Positions 6,367 to 15,389 of a DNA stretch of 42,312 nucleotides are shown one piece after another. Made by a program: the position numbers and the translations under genes. The stretch is from Dehalococcoidales bacterium (GTDB lineage: Bacteria > Chloroflexota > Dehalococcoidia > Dehalococcoidales > RBG-16-60-22): positions 1-42,312 of the forward strand of contig JAQTMM010000009.1 of assembly GCA_028714335.1 (NCBI GenBank), in the 5' to 3' direction. Position 1 is the stretch's first letter; the number at the start of each line of letters is the position of its first letter. The notes under the pieces were generated by a model. It was not told where the DNA came from and ran no database searches. It worked only from the letters and a program-made list of their open reading frames with translations.

Positions 6367-9300
6367 TTATTCTTCAGCCTCAAGGTCGCATCTAAGGCAC
6401 CGCGAGGCTTCTATCCTGGCTTCTTCCATCGAGTAAGGCATAATCGCTTCTTCAAACGAGGCTTTTCTTTCTTTCAATGGTATCTCGTGAATGCCAATCC
6501 TCGGTCTTTCCTTGGTATCGGCTTCATCGGGCAATTTATCGGAAATTTCAACCGACTTATGACCATTGCGCGATACCAGAGGCGATAGCTCCTGCCCTCT
6601 AAGATATCTACGTATGGACGAGGCGGCTCGCTGTCCCGAGGCTACCGCTTCGATTACCGTAGCCGGACCGGTGAAGGCATCACCCGCCACAAAGATCCCC
6701 TTGCTTCCCGTCAGGAGCGTTCGGCTGTCGGCAACGATTCTGCCGTTTTTGGCCCGCTGGGTTTCACCGAGTTTCATATTCTGCGTATCCGGTTCCTGCC
6801 CGATGGCTTCAATCAGCATATCGGCTTTGACGATGTATTCCGAGCCGCTAATCGGGCTGGGATTCCTGCGGCCGGATTTGCCGAATTCTTTAGGTTCCAT
6901 CCGGATGCATTGAACGCCGGTGATATGCCCGTTTTCTCCAATAATCTTCGTCGGGGTGGTTAACTGGTGGATGTGTACCCCTTCTTGCTGGGCTGAAATG
7001 ATTTCGTCTTCGTCCGCCGGCATGTCGCCCTTCTCACGGCGATAGAGGATGTTGACCTCTTTAGCGCCCTTGCGGATAGCCACCCGCGCCGCGTCAATGG
7101 CTGAGTTTCCTCCGCCAATGATACTCACCCTCTGCCCTACTTTAATCGACTCGCCCATGTGAATGCCGCGTAGAAAATCAATCGCATCAATCACGCCGTT
7201 CAGGTCTTCTCCCGGTATCCCTAGGTTATTGCCTTTATGCGCACCCACGGCAATCAGCACGGCATTATAGCCCTGCTTAAAGAGCGACTGCACGTCTTCA
7301 ACGCGGGTATTAAGCTTCAGGTCAACTCCAAGGTTTAAAATCTTCTCAATTTCCCAGTTAAGATATTTATTAGGCAGCCGGTATTCCGGAATGCCTACCG
7401 CCAACATGCCGCCGGCAACCGGCAGCGCTTCAAAAACGGTGACGTGATAGCCTTCTATCGATAAATCCCAGGCGGCGGAGAGTCCGGCAGGCCCTGCCCC
7501 GATAATCGCCACCTTTTCTGTTTTCCAGCTCTTAATCTCGGGGTGGTACTCGATATCGTGCTCGTAAGCATAATCAGCCGCGAATCTCTTCAGATGTCTT
7601 ATTGCCACGGCTTCGTCCACCTGGCTCCGCTGGCATTTTCTCTCGCAGGGAGCCGGGCACACCCTGCCCACACTAAGTGGGAAGGGCATTTTCTGCATAA
7701 TGACCTTAAAGGCTTCTTCGTATTTGCCTTCTTTTATCAGCGAAGTATAGCCGGGGACGTCAAGCCCCGCCGGGCAGGTATGCTGGCAGGGGGCTTTGAA
7801 AAGCGCCTGGCAGACCGCCGAGGGGCATTTCTCATCGATAATGTGCGCTTCGTATTCGTCTCTGAAATAGCGCAGGGTGGTCAGCACGGGATTCGGGGAA
7901 GTCTGACCCAATCCGCAAATGGAAGCGCTCTTAATCAGCCCAGCAAGCTCTTCCAGCACGTTGAGGTCATTCATCGTGGCTTTGCCCTCGCTGATTTTAC
8001 CGAGGATATCGTACATCTTGGGATTGCCGACGCGGCAGGAAATACACTTGCCGCAGGACTCTCCCTTGGTGAAGTCGAGGAAGTATTTGGCAACATCCAC
8101 CATACAGCTGTCCTCGTCCATGACTACCATGCCGCCCGAGCCCATAATGGCTCCCAGGGGCGGAATGGAATCGTAATCAACTGGTGTATTCAAATACTCG
8201 GCGGGAATAACGCCACCCGAAGGCCCACCAATCTGGACGCCTTTGAATTTTTTATCATTCTGAATGCCGCCGCCAAGGTCGAAGATAATCTGGCCCAGCG
8301 TCGTTCCCAACGGTACTTCGATTAGCCCTGTATCCTTTACCTTCCCAACGAGGCACAGGGTCTTGGTGCCTTTACTTTTCTCGCTGCCGACACTGGCAAA
8401 CCAGTCAGCGCCGTTTAAAATAATAAGAGGTATGTTGGAGTAAGTTTCAACGTTGTTGAGGTCGGTAGGCTTATCGTAGAGGCCGGAGTTGGCCGGGAAG
8501 GGCGGCCTTTGCTTTGGGGTGCCCCGTTTACCTTCTATTGAAGTCAGCAAGGCTGTTTCCTCACCGCAGACAAAAGCCCCGGCTCCGGGGAATATCTCCA
8601 GGTCGAAATCAAGCCCCGTCCCCAGTATATTTTTCCCCAGCAGACCATATTCTTTAGCTTTATCAATAGCGAATTGAAGGGTTCTAATAGCCAGTGGATA
8701 CTCGGCGCGGACGTAAGCAAAACCGCGGCGTACGTTGCCGATGGTATAGGCGGCGATGGTCATGCCCTCCACGATGGAGTGCGGGTTGCCTTCTAAAACA
8801 GCACGGTTCATGTAAGCTCCGGGGTCACCCTCATCGCCGTTGCAGACTACGTATTTTTCTTCACCTTTGGCGTTGCGCACGAATTCCCACTTCGTCGCCG
8901 TGGGGAAGCCCGCTCCGCCTCTGCCTTTCAGCCCTGCTCTCTTTATTTCATCTACAACATCTTCCGGTTTCATCTCGAAGAGCACCTTTGCCAGCGAGGC
9001 GTAACCACCCCGGGCAATATACTCTTCGATGTTCATTGGGTCGATATCTTGATTATGCAGGACTCTTATCTCCTGCAGTTTAAATCTAGGGCTGTTGACA
9101 TCCAGCGTCCATTCGTCAACCGCCTTGTTCTTTACAAAATGCTGCTCTACTACCTTGTGGACTTTATCTTCCGACAGGCTGTGGTATATTACCTTGCCCA
9201 GTTGCGGGTGTATCACCGTTACCGTGGGCTCTTTGCCGCAATGCCCGATGCACGACGCCCTGGAAACAATTACGTTATCTAACTTAAGCCCGGCAACTTC

Positions 9301-9456
9301 ATTCTCAAAAGCCGCCAGCGTTTTATCGGCGCCGGAGGATATACCACAGGTGCCCAGATGCACCTTAACCTGTATTTTCTCTTCGTTTTTCGCCTGTTTC
9401 TTTAAGATTTGATCTTTTAATTTCGTAAAAGCTTCAACGGATGCCAATGCCTTCAT
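6367..9456 (-). CDS. hydB: HydB-type NADH/FMN subunit fused to a GltD-like module
   Basis: This 1029-residue chain joins two enzymes. Residues 1-125 form a thioredoxin-like domain with only three candidate cluster Cys (C37, C69, C73). Residues ~130-540 form NuoF/HydB, with GRGGAGFP at 178-185, EGDPGAY at 209-215, and [4Fe-4S] ligands C468/471/474/514. The C-terminal Fd pair of ordinary HydB is replaced by a GltD/NfnB-like unit. That unit has Fe-S Cys 557, 561, 600, 604 and 608, FAD site GAGPAG (653-658), second dinucleotide site GGGNSA (781-786), and the YRRE-type segment at 805-808. It is the last gene of the hydrogenase operon, 11 bp after hydC. The second flavin module suggests that NADPH as well as NADH and ferredoxin may exchange electrons with the hydrogenase. 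The specificity is inferred. Confidence 0.9.
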   Translation of the reverse strand: MKALASVEAFTKLKDQILKKQAKNEEKIQVKVHLGTCGISSGADKTLAAFENEVAGLKLDNVIVSRASCIGHCGKEPTVTVIHPQLGKVIYHSLSEDKVHKVVEQHFVKNKAVDEWTLDVNSPRFKLQEIRVLHNQDIDPMNIEEYIARGGYASLAKVLFEMKPEDVVDEIKRAGLKGRGGAGFPTATKWEFVRNAKGEEKYVVCNGDEGDPGAYMNRAVLEGNPHSIVEGMTIAAYTIGNVRRGFAYVRAEYPLAIRTLQFAIDKAKEYGLLGKNILGTGLDFDLEIFPGAGAFVCGEETALLTSIEGKRGTPKQRPPFPANSGLYDKPTDLNNVETYSNIPLIILNGADWFASVGSEKSKGTKTLCLVGKVKDTGLIEVPLGTTLGQIIFDLGGGIQNDKKFKGVQIGGPSGGVIPAEYLNTPVDYDSIPPLGAIMGSGGMVVMDEDSCMVDVAKYFLDFTKGESCGKCISCRVGNPKMYDILGKISEGKATMNDLNVLEELAGLIKSASICGLGQTSPNPVLTTLRYFRDEYEAHIIDEKCPSAVCQALFKAPCQHTCPAGLDVPGYTSLIKEGKYEEAFKVIMQKMPFPLSVGRVCPAPCERKCQRSQVDEAVAIRHLKRFAADYAYEHDIEYHPEIKSWKTEKVAIIGAGPAGLSAAWDLSIEGYHVTVFEALPVAGGMLAVGIPEYRLPNKYLNWEIEKILNLGVDLKLNTRVEDVQSLFKQGYNAVLIAVGAHKGNNLGIPGEDLNGVIDAIDFLRGIHMGESIKVGQRVSIIGGGNSAIDAARVAIRKGAKEVNILYRREKGDMPADEDEIISAQQEGVHIHQLTTPTKIIGENGHITGVQCIRMEPKEFGKSGRRNPSPISGSEYIVKADMLIEAIGQEPDTQNMKLGETQRAKNGRIVADSRTLLTGSKGIFVAGDAFTGPATVIEAVASGQRAASSIRRYLRGQELSPLVSRNGHKSVEISDKLPDEADTKERPRIGIHEIPLKERKASFEEAIMPYSMEEARIEASRCLRCDLEAEE

Positions 9457-9467
9457 ATGCCAATCTC

Positions 9468-9980
9468 CTATTTATAACCGGTCAGTATATCTTTTATCTG
9501 GCCGGGTTTTACTTTACGATAGACATCATCGCCAACCGCCATGACGGGCGATAAGCCGCAGCAACCCAGGCACCTTACCATGTCCAGCGAGAACTTGCCG
9601 TCGGCGGTAATCCCGCCCGGCGCCAGGTTGAATTCCTTGTGTAAACTATCGAGGATTTTTTGCCCACCTTTGACGTAGCAGGCGGTCCCTTTACAAACCT
9701 GAATAACATATTTCCCTTTGGGTACTGTAGTGAAGAAGTGGTAGAAGGAAAGTATGCTGTATAGCTGGCTGAAAGAGATATCCAATTCTTTAGATATTAC
9801 CTCCAGAACCGGCAGCGGCAGATAGCCGCAGTATTCTTGAGTCAACTGCATGATACGGATGGGAGCCCCTACCGCGTTGCGGTGCCCATCGATGATTTCC
9901 TGCAACTTATTGTAGAGTTTCAGTTTTTGGTCTTTACTCTCAAAGCCTTTAATGTCTCCCGCCAAAACAGATGTAGTCAT
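9468..9980 (-). CDS. hydC: HydC/NuoE-like [2Fe-2S] hydrogenase subunit
   Basis: The 170-residue protein has the NuoE/HydC fold, with the cluster ligands in VCKGTACYV and RCLGCCGLSP. Between hydA and hydB it is the expected small subunit of a trimeric HydABC hydrogenase. GGAGGAG lies just before the ATG. The paralogue at 4758-5228 has the same organisation but belongs to the other operon. Subunit identity is firm; whether the complex bifurcates electrons needs biochemistry. Confidence 0.92.
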   Translation of the reverse strand: MTTSVLAGDIKGFESKDQKLKLYNKLQEIIDGHRNAVGAPIRIMQLTQEYCGYLPLPVLEVISKELDISFSQLYSILSFYHFFTTVPKGKYVIQVCKGTACYVKGGQKILDSLHKEFNLAPGGITADGKFSLDMVRCLGCCGLSPVMAVGDDVYRKVKPGQIKDILTGYK

Positions 9981-9998
9981 TTAACTCCTCCGGGGGTA

Positions 9999-10523
9999 TT
10001 AGTCGATTTTATTTGGTTGATATCGTTTGAGTAACGTTATAGTGCCAAAGGCGACGATGCCGCCAGCTAAAGCGGTAACCAGCTGCGGCCAGCTCATCAT
10101 ATTGGCGACCGACGGCGCTAACCTTTCATCCAGCAACAGCCCGGTGACGATGCTGCTCGTCCCGTAAAGGAATCCGAACTTCAACAGCGCGGCGGTTACG
10201 GCGCCTAGCCAGTAGTTAAACTTACTCAAGTAGCTGAACGTCAGGACGAGGATGGCATTGCTTATTATGATAAATGGAAGCATCGGCGCTAGCGCCGGGT
10301 TTAGCATGCCAGCGGCTAATGCCATCGAGCTGGGAATCAGACCTAAAAGCAAGCCGTCCCTTACGCCAAGCCAGGCAGTCCCGATTAACAGCATCGCGTT
10401 GACGATGGTGCCGGTTATATACTGCTGCTTGACCAACGGGGCGGCAATGGCTATACCCAGCAGCACCACAAAGGTTAAGACGGCTTCTCTCCTGATTACT
10501 AGAGTTGAAGTGATATTTTTCAT
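9999..10523 (-). CDS. multi-spanning membrane protein in the hydrogenase operon
   Basis: The 174-residue, very hydrophobic protein has about five membrane segments (approx. 14-30, 38-62, 65-85, 95-120 and 145-163) and almost no soluble part. Its size and pattern resemble S components of ECF vitamin/metal transporters, and similar proteins beside [FeFe] hydrogenases are sometimes labelled 'iron hydrogenase' although they carry no iron site. It lies 13 bp after hydA and 18 bp before hydC, so it is co-transcribed with the hydrogenase. Substrate import (iron or a cofactor precursor) or membrane attachment of the complex are the two ideas its location allows. Neither is shown by the sequence. Confidence 0.8.
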   Translation of the reverse strand: MKNITSTLVIRREAVLTFVVLLGIAIAAPLVKQQYITGTIVNAMLLIGTAWLGVRDGLLLGLIPSSMALAAGMLNPALAPMLPFIIISNAILVLTFSYLSKFNYWLGAVTAALLKFGFLYGTSSIVTGLLLDERLAPSVANMMSWPQLVTALAGGIVAFGTITLLKRYQPNKID

Positions 10524-10536
10524 CGCGGTTTCCTTT

Positions 10537-12294
10537 CTAACGGCTCTTTAAGTTTGCCAGTATATTCTTCAGTTTAGATACATTGTCCTGCGGCGTGTAT
10601 TTTGTATGCAGCAGGTGGTGTGATTTTTCGCCGAGCGGTTCAGCCAGGTAGTCTTCATATATTTTCTTAATGGACGGATTCTCGTGTGATTTACGTACCG
10701 TTGAGAATTTGTCTTCTGAATACAGAGTTTCACCGCGTAAACTTCTTATTGCCATATCGAAGCCGATGGGTTGTCCGCCGCCACCGACGCAGCCGCCAGG
10801 GCAAGCCATAATCTCAATAAAGTGATAAGGTGATTTACCGGCACGGATTTCGTCTAAAATCGGGCGGGCATTGCCCAGCCCGTGGGCTACAGCAACCTTG
10901 ACCTTTAAGCCGCCGATTTCCACTGTGGCTATCTTGACACCGGACATACCCCTAACCGGCATGATGTCTATTTTTTCCAATTCTTCGCCGGTAATAATCT
11001 TATATGCCGAGCGTATTGCCGCCTCCATGACGCCACCGGTGGTGCCGAATATCGTTGCCGCCCCGGAATAAGCCCCCATAAGGCTTTCGGCGGGTTTATC
11101 CGGCAGTTCCGCAAAGTTTATCCCCGCTTCCCGAATCATCCTGGCGATTTCGCGGGTGGTTAACACATAGTCAACATCCCGGTATCCGCTGCTGCACATT
11201 TCCGGCCTCTGGGCTTCATATTTCTTCGCAGTGCAAGGCATCACCGATACCGACACTATCCGGGAAGGGTCAATGTTGGCCGCCCCGGCAAAATAGGTTT
11301 TCGCCAGCGCCCCGAACATCTGCTGCGGCGACTTGCAGGTGGAGACATTGGGTATCAGGTCCGGGTAAAATTCTTCCATGAACTTTATCCAGCCGGGGCA
11401 GCAGGAGGTAATCATCGGTAAAGTGCCGCCTTCCTTCACCCTTTTTACTAATTCGTTACCTTCCTCGATGATAGTCAAATCGGCGGCGAAATTGGTATCG
11501 AAAACCGTATCGAAACCCAGTTTCCTTAAAGCTGTGTGCATTTTTCCAGCGACTAGAGTCCCCGGAGGCAGTCCAAGTTCTTCGCCCAGGGCGACGCGTA
11601 CGGCTGGCGCTTCCTGAACGACGACGTGCTTTTCTGCGTTATCAATGGCGTCCCATACTTCATTAATGCAGCTTTTTTCGGTGATGGCTGCTACCGGGCA
11701 AACGTGAATACACTGCCCGCAATTTACGCAGTTACTTTCACCCAACCCTTTATCTGCACCGGGCCCCACAATCAAAGTGTCGCCCCGGTTAACAAAGTCT
11801 ATCGCCTCCACGGTTTGTATGCCGCTGCAAACACGGATACAACGCCCACAAAGTACGCATTTATTGGGGTTGCGGACAATGGATACACTGGAATCATCTA
11901 CTTCAAATTTCGGCGGTTTGGTATCAAAGCGTATGTCCTTAACGCCCAGCGTTGACGCCAGGTCTTTAAGCTCGCAGGTTTCACCTCTCTCACAAACAAA
12001 ACACTCGGCGGGGTGGTTGGAAAGAAGGAGTTCTACCAGCATCTCACGGATATTTCTTAACGTAGGGGTATTGGTGTGTACCTTCATGCCCTGCTGGACA
12101 GGCCGGACGCAGGAACGGGTGATGGTCCGCTCGCCTTCTACTTCAACTACACAGACGCCGCAGGCGCCGTGGGGTATCAGCCCCTGTAAATAGCATAAAC
12201 TAGGGATGCGGATGCTTACCTGTTTAGCCGCATCCATAATAGTCGTTCCTTCCGCAACCGTTACTTGCTCGCCGTCAATCGTTAACGTTACCAT
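10537..12294 (-). CDS. hydA: [FeFe] hydrogenase catalytic subunit
   Basis: The 585-residue protein has the M3-type layout of Clostridium CpI. Ligands are visible for a [2Fe-2S] cluster (C34, C45, C48, C62), the His-Cys3 [4Fe-4S] cluster (H94, C98, C101, C107), two ferredoxin-like [4Fe-4S] clusters (C146/149/152/156 and C189/192/195/199), and the H-cluster. The H-cluster motifs are L1 TSCCPGW (C298, C299), L2 MPCTAKKYE (C354) and L3 MACPGGCVGGGGQP (C498, C502). All catalytic residues are intact. It heads the operon hydA, membrane protein, hydC, hydB-gltD, which predicts a cytoplasmic trimeric NAD(P)H/ferredoxin-linked enzyme. The maturation genes hydE, hydF and hydG are not in the window. Confidence 0.97.
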   Translation of the reverse strand: MVTLTIDGEQVTVAEGTTIMDAAKQVSIRIPSLCYLQGLIPHGACGVCVVEVEGERTITRSCVRPVQQGMKVHTNTPTLRNIREMLVELLLSNHPAECFVCERGETCELKDLASTLGVKDIRFDTKPPKFEVDDSSVSIVRNPNKCVLCGRCIRVCSGIQTVEAIDFVNRGDTLIVGPGADKGLGESNCVNCGQCIHVCPVAAITEKSCINEVWDAIDNAEKHVVVQEAPAVRVALGEELGLPPGTLVAGKMHTALRKLGFDTVFDTNFAADLTIIEEGNELVKRVKEGGTLPMITSCCPGWIKFMEEFYPDLIPNVSTCKSPQQMFGALAKTYFAGAANIDPSRIVSVSVMPCTAKKYEAQRPEMCSSGYRDVDYVLTTREIARMIREAGINFAELPDKPAESLMGAYSGAATIFGTTGGVMEAAIRSAYKIITGEELEKIDIMPVRGMSGVKIATVEIGGLKVKVAVAHGLGNARPILDEIRAGKSPYHFIEIMACPGGCVGGGGQPIGFDMAIRSLRGETLYSEDKFSTVRKSHENPSIKKIYEDYLAEPLGEKSHHLLHTKYTPQDNVSKLKNILANLKSR

Positions 12295-12729
12295 AGCTTC
12301 ATTCCTGTCTTATTATTTTGTTAATTTGTCTCACAACGCTATTGTTACCTAGAATTTGGCGCAGAATTATAGAAAAAGTAGTATTTTGTGGGGGGAAAAG
12401 CGGGTGCCGAACGTAAAAAACCATAATATATACCCACTATTATATTGGTAGTATACCACTTAAATATCAATGACCGATATACCTATATGGTACGCGTATT
12501 TATACGTATTAGTTATTATGTAAAGATACGTACAATCAACGTAGCGGCTGCTTATTTCAAAAACCGGAGCAATAGAGTAAAAAAGAAATCGGCGAATAGG
12601 TATCATTTACATCACCCCAACCCCTAAAACTGTGTTATTTTCCTCCCCTTCTATATAGCCTCATTATCATTATCGTTGTATAATAGGGTTAAATATTGAG
12701 TATCTAATTGACAAGGAGGTATAAATCTA
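12295..12729. other. 435-bp AT-rich divergent intergenic region
   Basis: I see no convincing gene here; a 60-codon ORF at 12445-12627 has low-complexity content. The region must hold the promoters of the hydrogenase operon and of the gene at 12730. A TATAAT at 12679-12684 precedes the latter but lacks a good -35, and a minus-strand TATAAT lies at 12366-12371. Inverted repeats built on TACC/GGTA recur: TGGTA-3-TACCA at 12446-12458 and TACC-5-GGTA at 12480-12492. ATACGTA-type words follow at about 12500-12535. These may be regulator sites. Confidence 0.5.
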
Positions 12730-13803
12730 ATGCCGCTTACATCTAGTGAACGGAAAAAGATTTATGAAGAAGAAAAAGCCCGCATTGAAGCCCAGGAACA
12801 GCTAAAGCGAGAAAAACACCAGGCGTCTGAATCCACGATTAACCTTAGTTCAAACGTCGTCGGGGTGCTGTGCTATCTGGGTATCTGGGTTACCGGCATC
12901 GTCTTCTTCGTCCTGGAACAGAAAAACAAATGGATACGCTTCCACGCCTGCCAGTCGATAGTGGTTTTTGGCGGCTTGAGCATACTTACCGCTATCTTCG
13001 GCTGGATACCTTTGGTCGGTTGGGTTTTCTCGACCATTATCTGGATTTGCGGTTTTGTCCTCTGGTTAATACTAATGGCTAAAGCCTACCAGGGGGAACG
13101 CTTTAAGCTGCCCTTTGCCGGCGATATTGCCGAGGCGATGGTCGGAATTACCTTCAATATATCGGATGTCACGGCAGATAAATCATCCACTCCCCCGCCT
13201 ACGCCGGGAAAAAAAGCTAAAGCGCCTCCGGCAGCCAAAGCGGCCGCAGCAGCAGCAACCCCGATTGCCGCAGGCGCTCCTGAAGAAAAACCCGAAGTAA
13301 AAACGCATGTTCACCATCCCGTTTACCGGCAGGAAAGAAGCATCGCAGGGCCGTCTTTCGGCATCTTCTGGAGTATTGTCCTGCTGATAGCCTTCAACTT
13401 CTTCCACCAATACATCGCCTACTACACCTACCATGCGGCAACCAAATCCTGGACGTGGCAGTCGTTTTTCACCAATGATATCAGCATCTGGCTGCCGGTA
13501 CTTAATGCCGCGCTGGCGGTTGCCATTGCCGGGAATATAGCGCTTATCATCGTTAACAACAAAATCGTGCGTAATGCGATACACTTTTTAATGAACGGCT
13601 TAAGTCTGGCTTCGGTGCTGACCCTGCTGATTGTTTTCCCCTTTAACTTCGACGTCATTCCCAACAGCGAAGCCGCCGGCTGGACGACGCTGGGCGTCAG
13701 GATATTCTTAATCATCGTTGCTGTTGGCATCGGCATCGCCTTAATCACCAGGTTTGCCAAGCTCCTGCTTCATTCAGTTAATGCGTCAACGGCATCGGAC
13801 TAG
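12730..13803 (+). CDS. DUF4870/Tic20-like membrane protein with extra C-terminal membrane domain
   Basis: The 357-residue protein starts with a charged, coiled-coil-prone segment (residues 1-40). A DUF4870-type domain follows (about 45-140): SSNVVGVLCYLG, then three hydrophobic segments with the WIRFHACQS motif. A low-complexity Pro/Ala/Lys linker (~155-200) leads to a second membrane domain of four to five segments (~205-350). DUF4870 proteins are usually only ~110-130 residues, so the C-terminal half is an addition I do not recognise. AAGGAGGT lies 8 bp before the ATG. Function is unknown. Confidence 0.8.
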   Translation: MPLTSSERKKIYEEEKARIEAQEQLKREKHQASESTINLSSNVVGVLCYLGIWVTGIVFFVLEQKNKWIRFHACQSIVVFGGLSILTAIFGWIPLVGWVFSTIIWICGFVLWLILMAKAYQGERFKLPFAGDIAEAMVGITFNISDVTADKSSTPPPTPGKKAKAPPAAKAAAAAATPIAAGAPEEKPEVKTHVHHPVYRQERSIAGPSFGIFWSIVLLIAFNFFHQYIAYYTYHAATKSWTWQSFFTNDISIWLPVLNAALAVAIAGNIALIIVNNKIVRNAIHFLMNGLSLASVLTLLIVFPFNFDVIPNSEAAGWTTLGVRIFLIIVAVGIGIALITRFAKLLLHSVNASTASD

Positions 13804-13808
13804 TTTAT

Positions 13809-13836
13809 TTGACAGTATAATGAAATATCTTATATG
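13809..13836 (+). promoter_or_regulatory. sigma70-type promoter of the FAD oxidoreductase pair
   Basis: A perfect -35 TTGACA (13809-13814) is followed by 16 bp and TATATG (13831-13836), or by 18 bp and TATGCT (13833-13838). It lies in the gap between the DUF4870-type gene and the flavoprotein gene at 13892. Confidence 0.6.
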
Positions 13837-13891
13837 CTGTGGTTAGAATAGTATAACAAGTATAGTAAACCTGATACAGGAGGCTAGAGAT

Positions 13892-15322
13892 ATGGCGACT
13901 AATGGTAATTACATCCGTGAAAAAGCCAGGGACACCAAGGTCATGCGCCAGTGCGACGTTGTAGTCGTTGGCGGCGGGCCGGGAGGCATTGGGGCAGCGG
14001 TAGCTGCCGCTAGAAACGGCGCCGACACCGTTCTTATAGAGCGTTACGGCTACCTGGGCGGCATGGGCACCGGCGGCCTGGTAACCATTATTCCACAGCT
14101 GGCGGACTTAACCGGCAAACAGCAGATAGCCGGCATCACCCAGGAATGGATTGACCGCCTGGCTGCCCGCAACGCTGTAGATATGCCCAAGAAAGAGCAC
14201 TGGGGCTCTTTAGATAAAGAACTCGTGCAGTACTACTTTAAACGCAGCTTTTTCTACGCGCGGCTCGACCGCGTTTCTTACGCCGCGCTTATCGACGCTG
14301 AAATCTCCAAAATCATCCTTAACGAGATGATGGAGGAAGCCGGCGTCAAGGTTATCCTCCACGCCTGGGGCACCGAGCCCATCATGGAAGGCAAGCACTG
14401 CAAGGGCGTGATTTTTGAAAGCAAGTCCGGCCGCCAGGCAATCCTCGCTAAAGTAGTGATTGATTCCACCGGCGACGGCGACCTTTTCCCTTACGCCGAC
14501 ATCGAGTGCGAAACCGATATCCCGGCGCATTACCGCATCGCCAACCTGGCTGTCTGTTTCTGGGTGGCGGGGGTTGACCATAAAAAGATGACGGACTTCC
14601 GCGATAACAACATGAAAGAATTTATGGACATAATGCGCAAAGCCAACGAATACGGCGGTCAGGGCGGCTTTATGACCAGCAACCTCCCCGACCAGGAATC
14701 GGTGGTCTGGTTCCACAGCCGCTACCCCAACAAGAGCCAGACTGACGTTGAGGAGCTAACCCGCGTTGAACTGTTAGGGCACAAAATAGCCGGCAAGACG
14801 ATTGAATTTTATAAGAAGAACGTCCCCGGTTTTGAAAAAGCCTTCCTCGTCCTCACCGACCCGCAGCTCGGCACGCGTTCCAGCCGCCGCATGGTGGGTG
14901 AATACTGGCTGACGGAAAAAGACCTCGCCGACAACCAGCCCTTCGAGGACACTATCGCCGTCTTCCCCGATCTTGACCGCGGCGATGATTCACTCGCCCA
15001 TCCCAACATGTATATCCCCTACCGCGCCTTACTGCCCAAGAACGTGGACAACTTCTTCGTGGCTTGCCGCGCCTTCTCCTCCGATAAGCACGTGCAGGAC
15101 TACTTCAACCTCATCCCGCACTGCATCGCCTTCGGCGAGGCCGCCGGCACCGCTTCCGCGATGGCATTAAGCGCCGGTGTGCCGATTAAGAAAGTGGACA
15201 TTAAAGCCCTCCAGAAACAGCTCGCCAAGCAAGGTGTGCCGCTGCCGGACGTTACTAAAAAAGTTGACTATAAATACGAAGGCCCGGCACTGGTGGGGCG
15301 TCCCTTCACACCGCCACACTAG
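13892..15322 (+). CDS. FAD-dependent oxidoreductase (FAD_oxidored family), copy 1
   Basis: The 476-residue protein has an N-terminal Rossmann FAD site (VVVGGGPGGIGAAVAAARNG, about residues 24-43) followed by ERYGYLGGMGTGGLV, typical of the FAD_oxidored family. Conserved DSTGDGDLFPYA and, near the C-terminus, FFVACRAFSSD...HCIAFGEAAGTA complete the flavin pocket. No Fe-S or membrane motif is present. AGGAGG precedes the ATG by 9 bp. The next gene is a clear paralogue with the same motifs. The substrate is unknown; related proteins handle small-molecule dehydrogenation or act with partner oxidoreductases. Confidence 0.9.
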   Translation: MATNGNYIREKARDTKVMRQCDVVVVGGGPGGIGAAVAAARNGADTVLIERYGYLGGMGTGGLVTIIPQLADLTGKQQIAGITQEWIDRLAARNAVDMPKKEHWGSLDKELVQYYFKRSFFYARLDRVSYAALIDAEISKIILNEMMEEAGVKVILHAWGTEPIMEGKHCKGVIFESKSGRQAILAKVVIDSTGDGDLFPYADIECETDIPAHYRIANLAVCFWVAGVDHKKMTDFRDNNMKEFMDIMRKANEYGGQGGFMTSNLPDQESVVWFHSRYPNKSQTDVEELTRVELLGHKIAGKTIEFYKKNVPGFEKAFLVLTDPQLGTRSSRRMVGEYWLTEKDLADNQPFEDTIAVFPDLDRGDDSLAHPNMYIPYRALLPKNVDNFFVACRAFSSDKHVQDYFNLIPHCIAFGEAAGTASAMALSAGVPIKKVDIKALQKQLAKQGVPLPDVTKKVDYKYEGPALVGRPFTPPH

Positions 15323-15350
15323 ACGGATTTTTCAGCAACGACTATTATTA

Positions 15351-15379
15351 GGGGGTAGCAAAACTACCCCCTTTTATTT
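15351..15379 (+). terminator. terminator or attenuator hairpin between the paralogues
   Basis: A perfect 8-bp GC-rich stem (15351-15358/15364-15371, 5-nt loop CAAAA) is followed by TTTTATTT. The next gene's ribosome-binding site (GGAGG) begins immediately after, so read-through or partial termination would set the ratio of the two flavoproteins. Confidence 0.7.
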
Positions 15380-15389
15380 GGAGGACACC

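Noticed and set aside
12445-12627. 60-codon ORF in the hydA upstream region
   Set aside because: AT-rich, low-complexity content rich in Tyr, Asn and Arg, without a ribosome-binding site. It looks like a chance ORF in regulatory DNA.
15177-15389. N-terminal extension of the second FAD oxidoreductase
   Set aside because: It overlaps the end of the first flavoprotein gene in another frame and crosses a terminator hairpin. Homology and the GGAGG site place the start at 15390.
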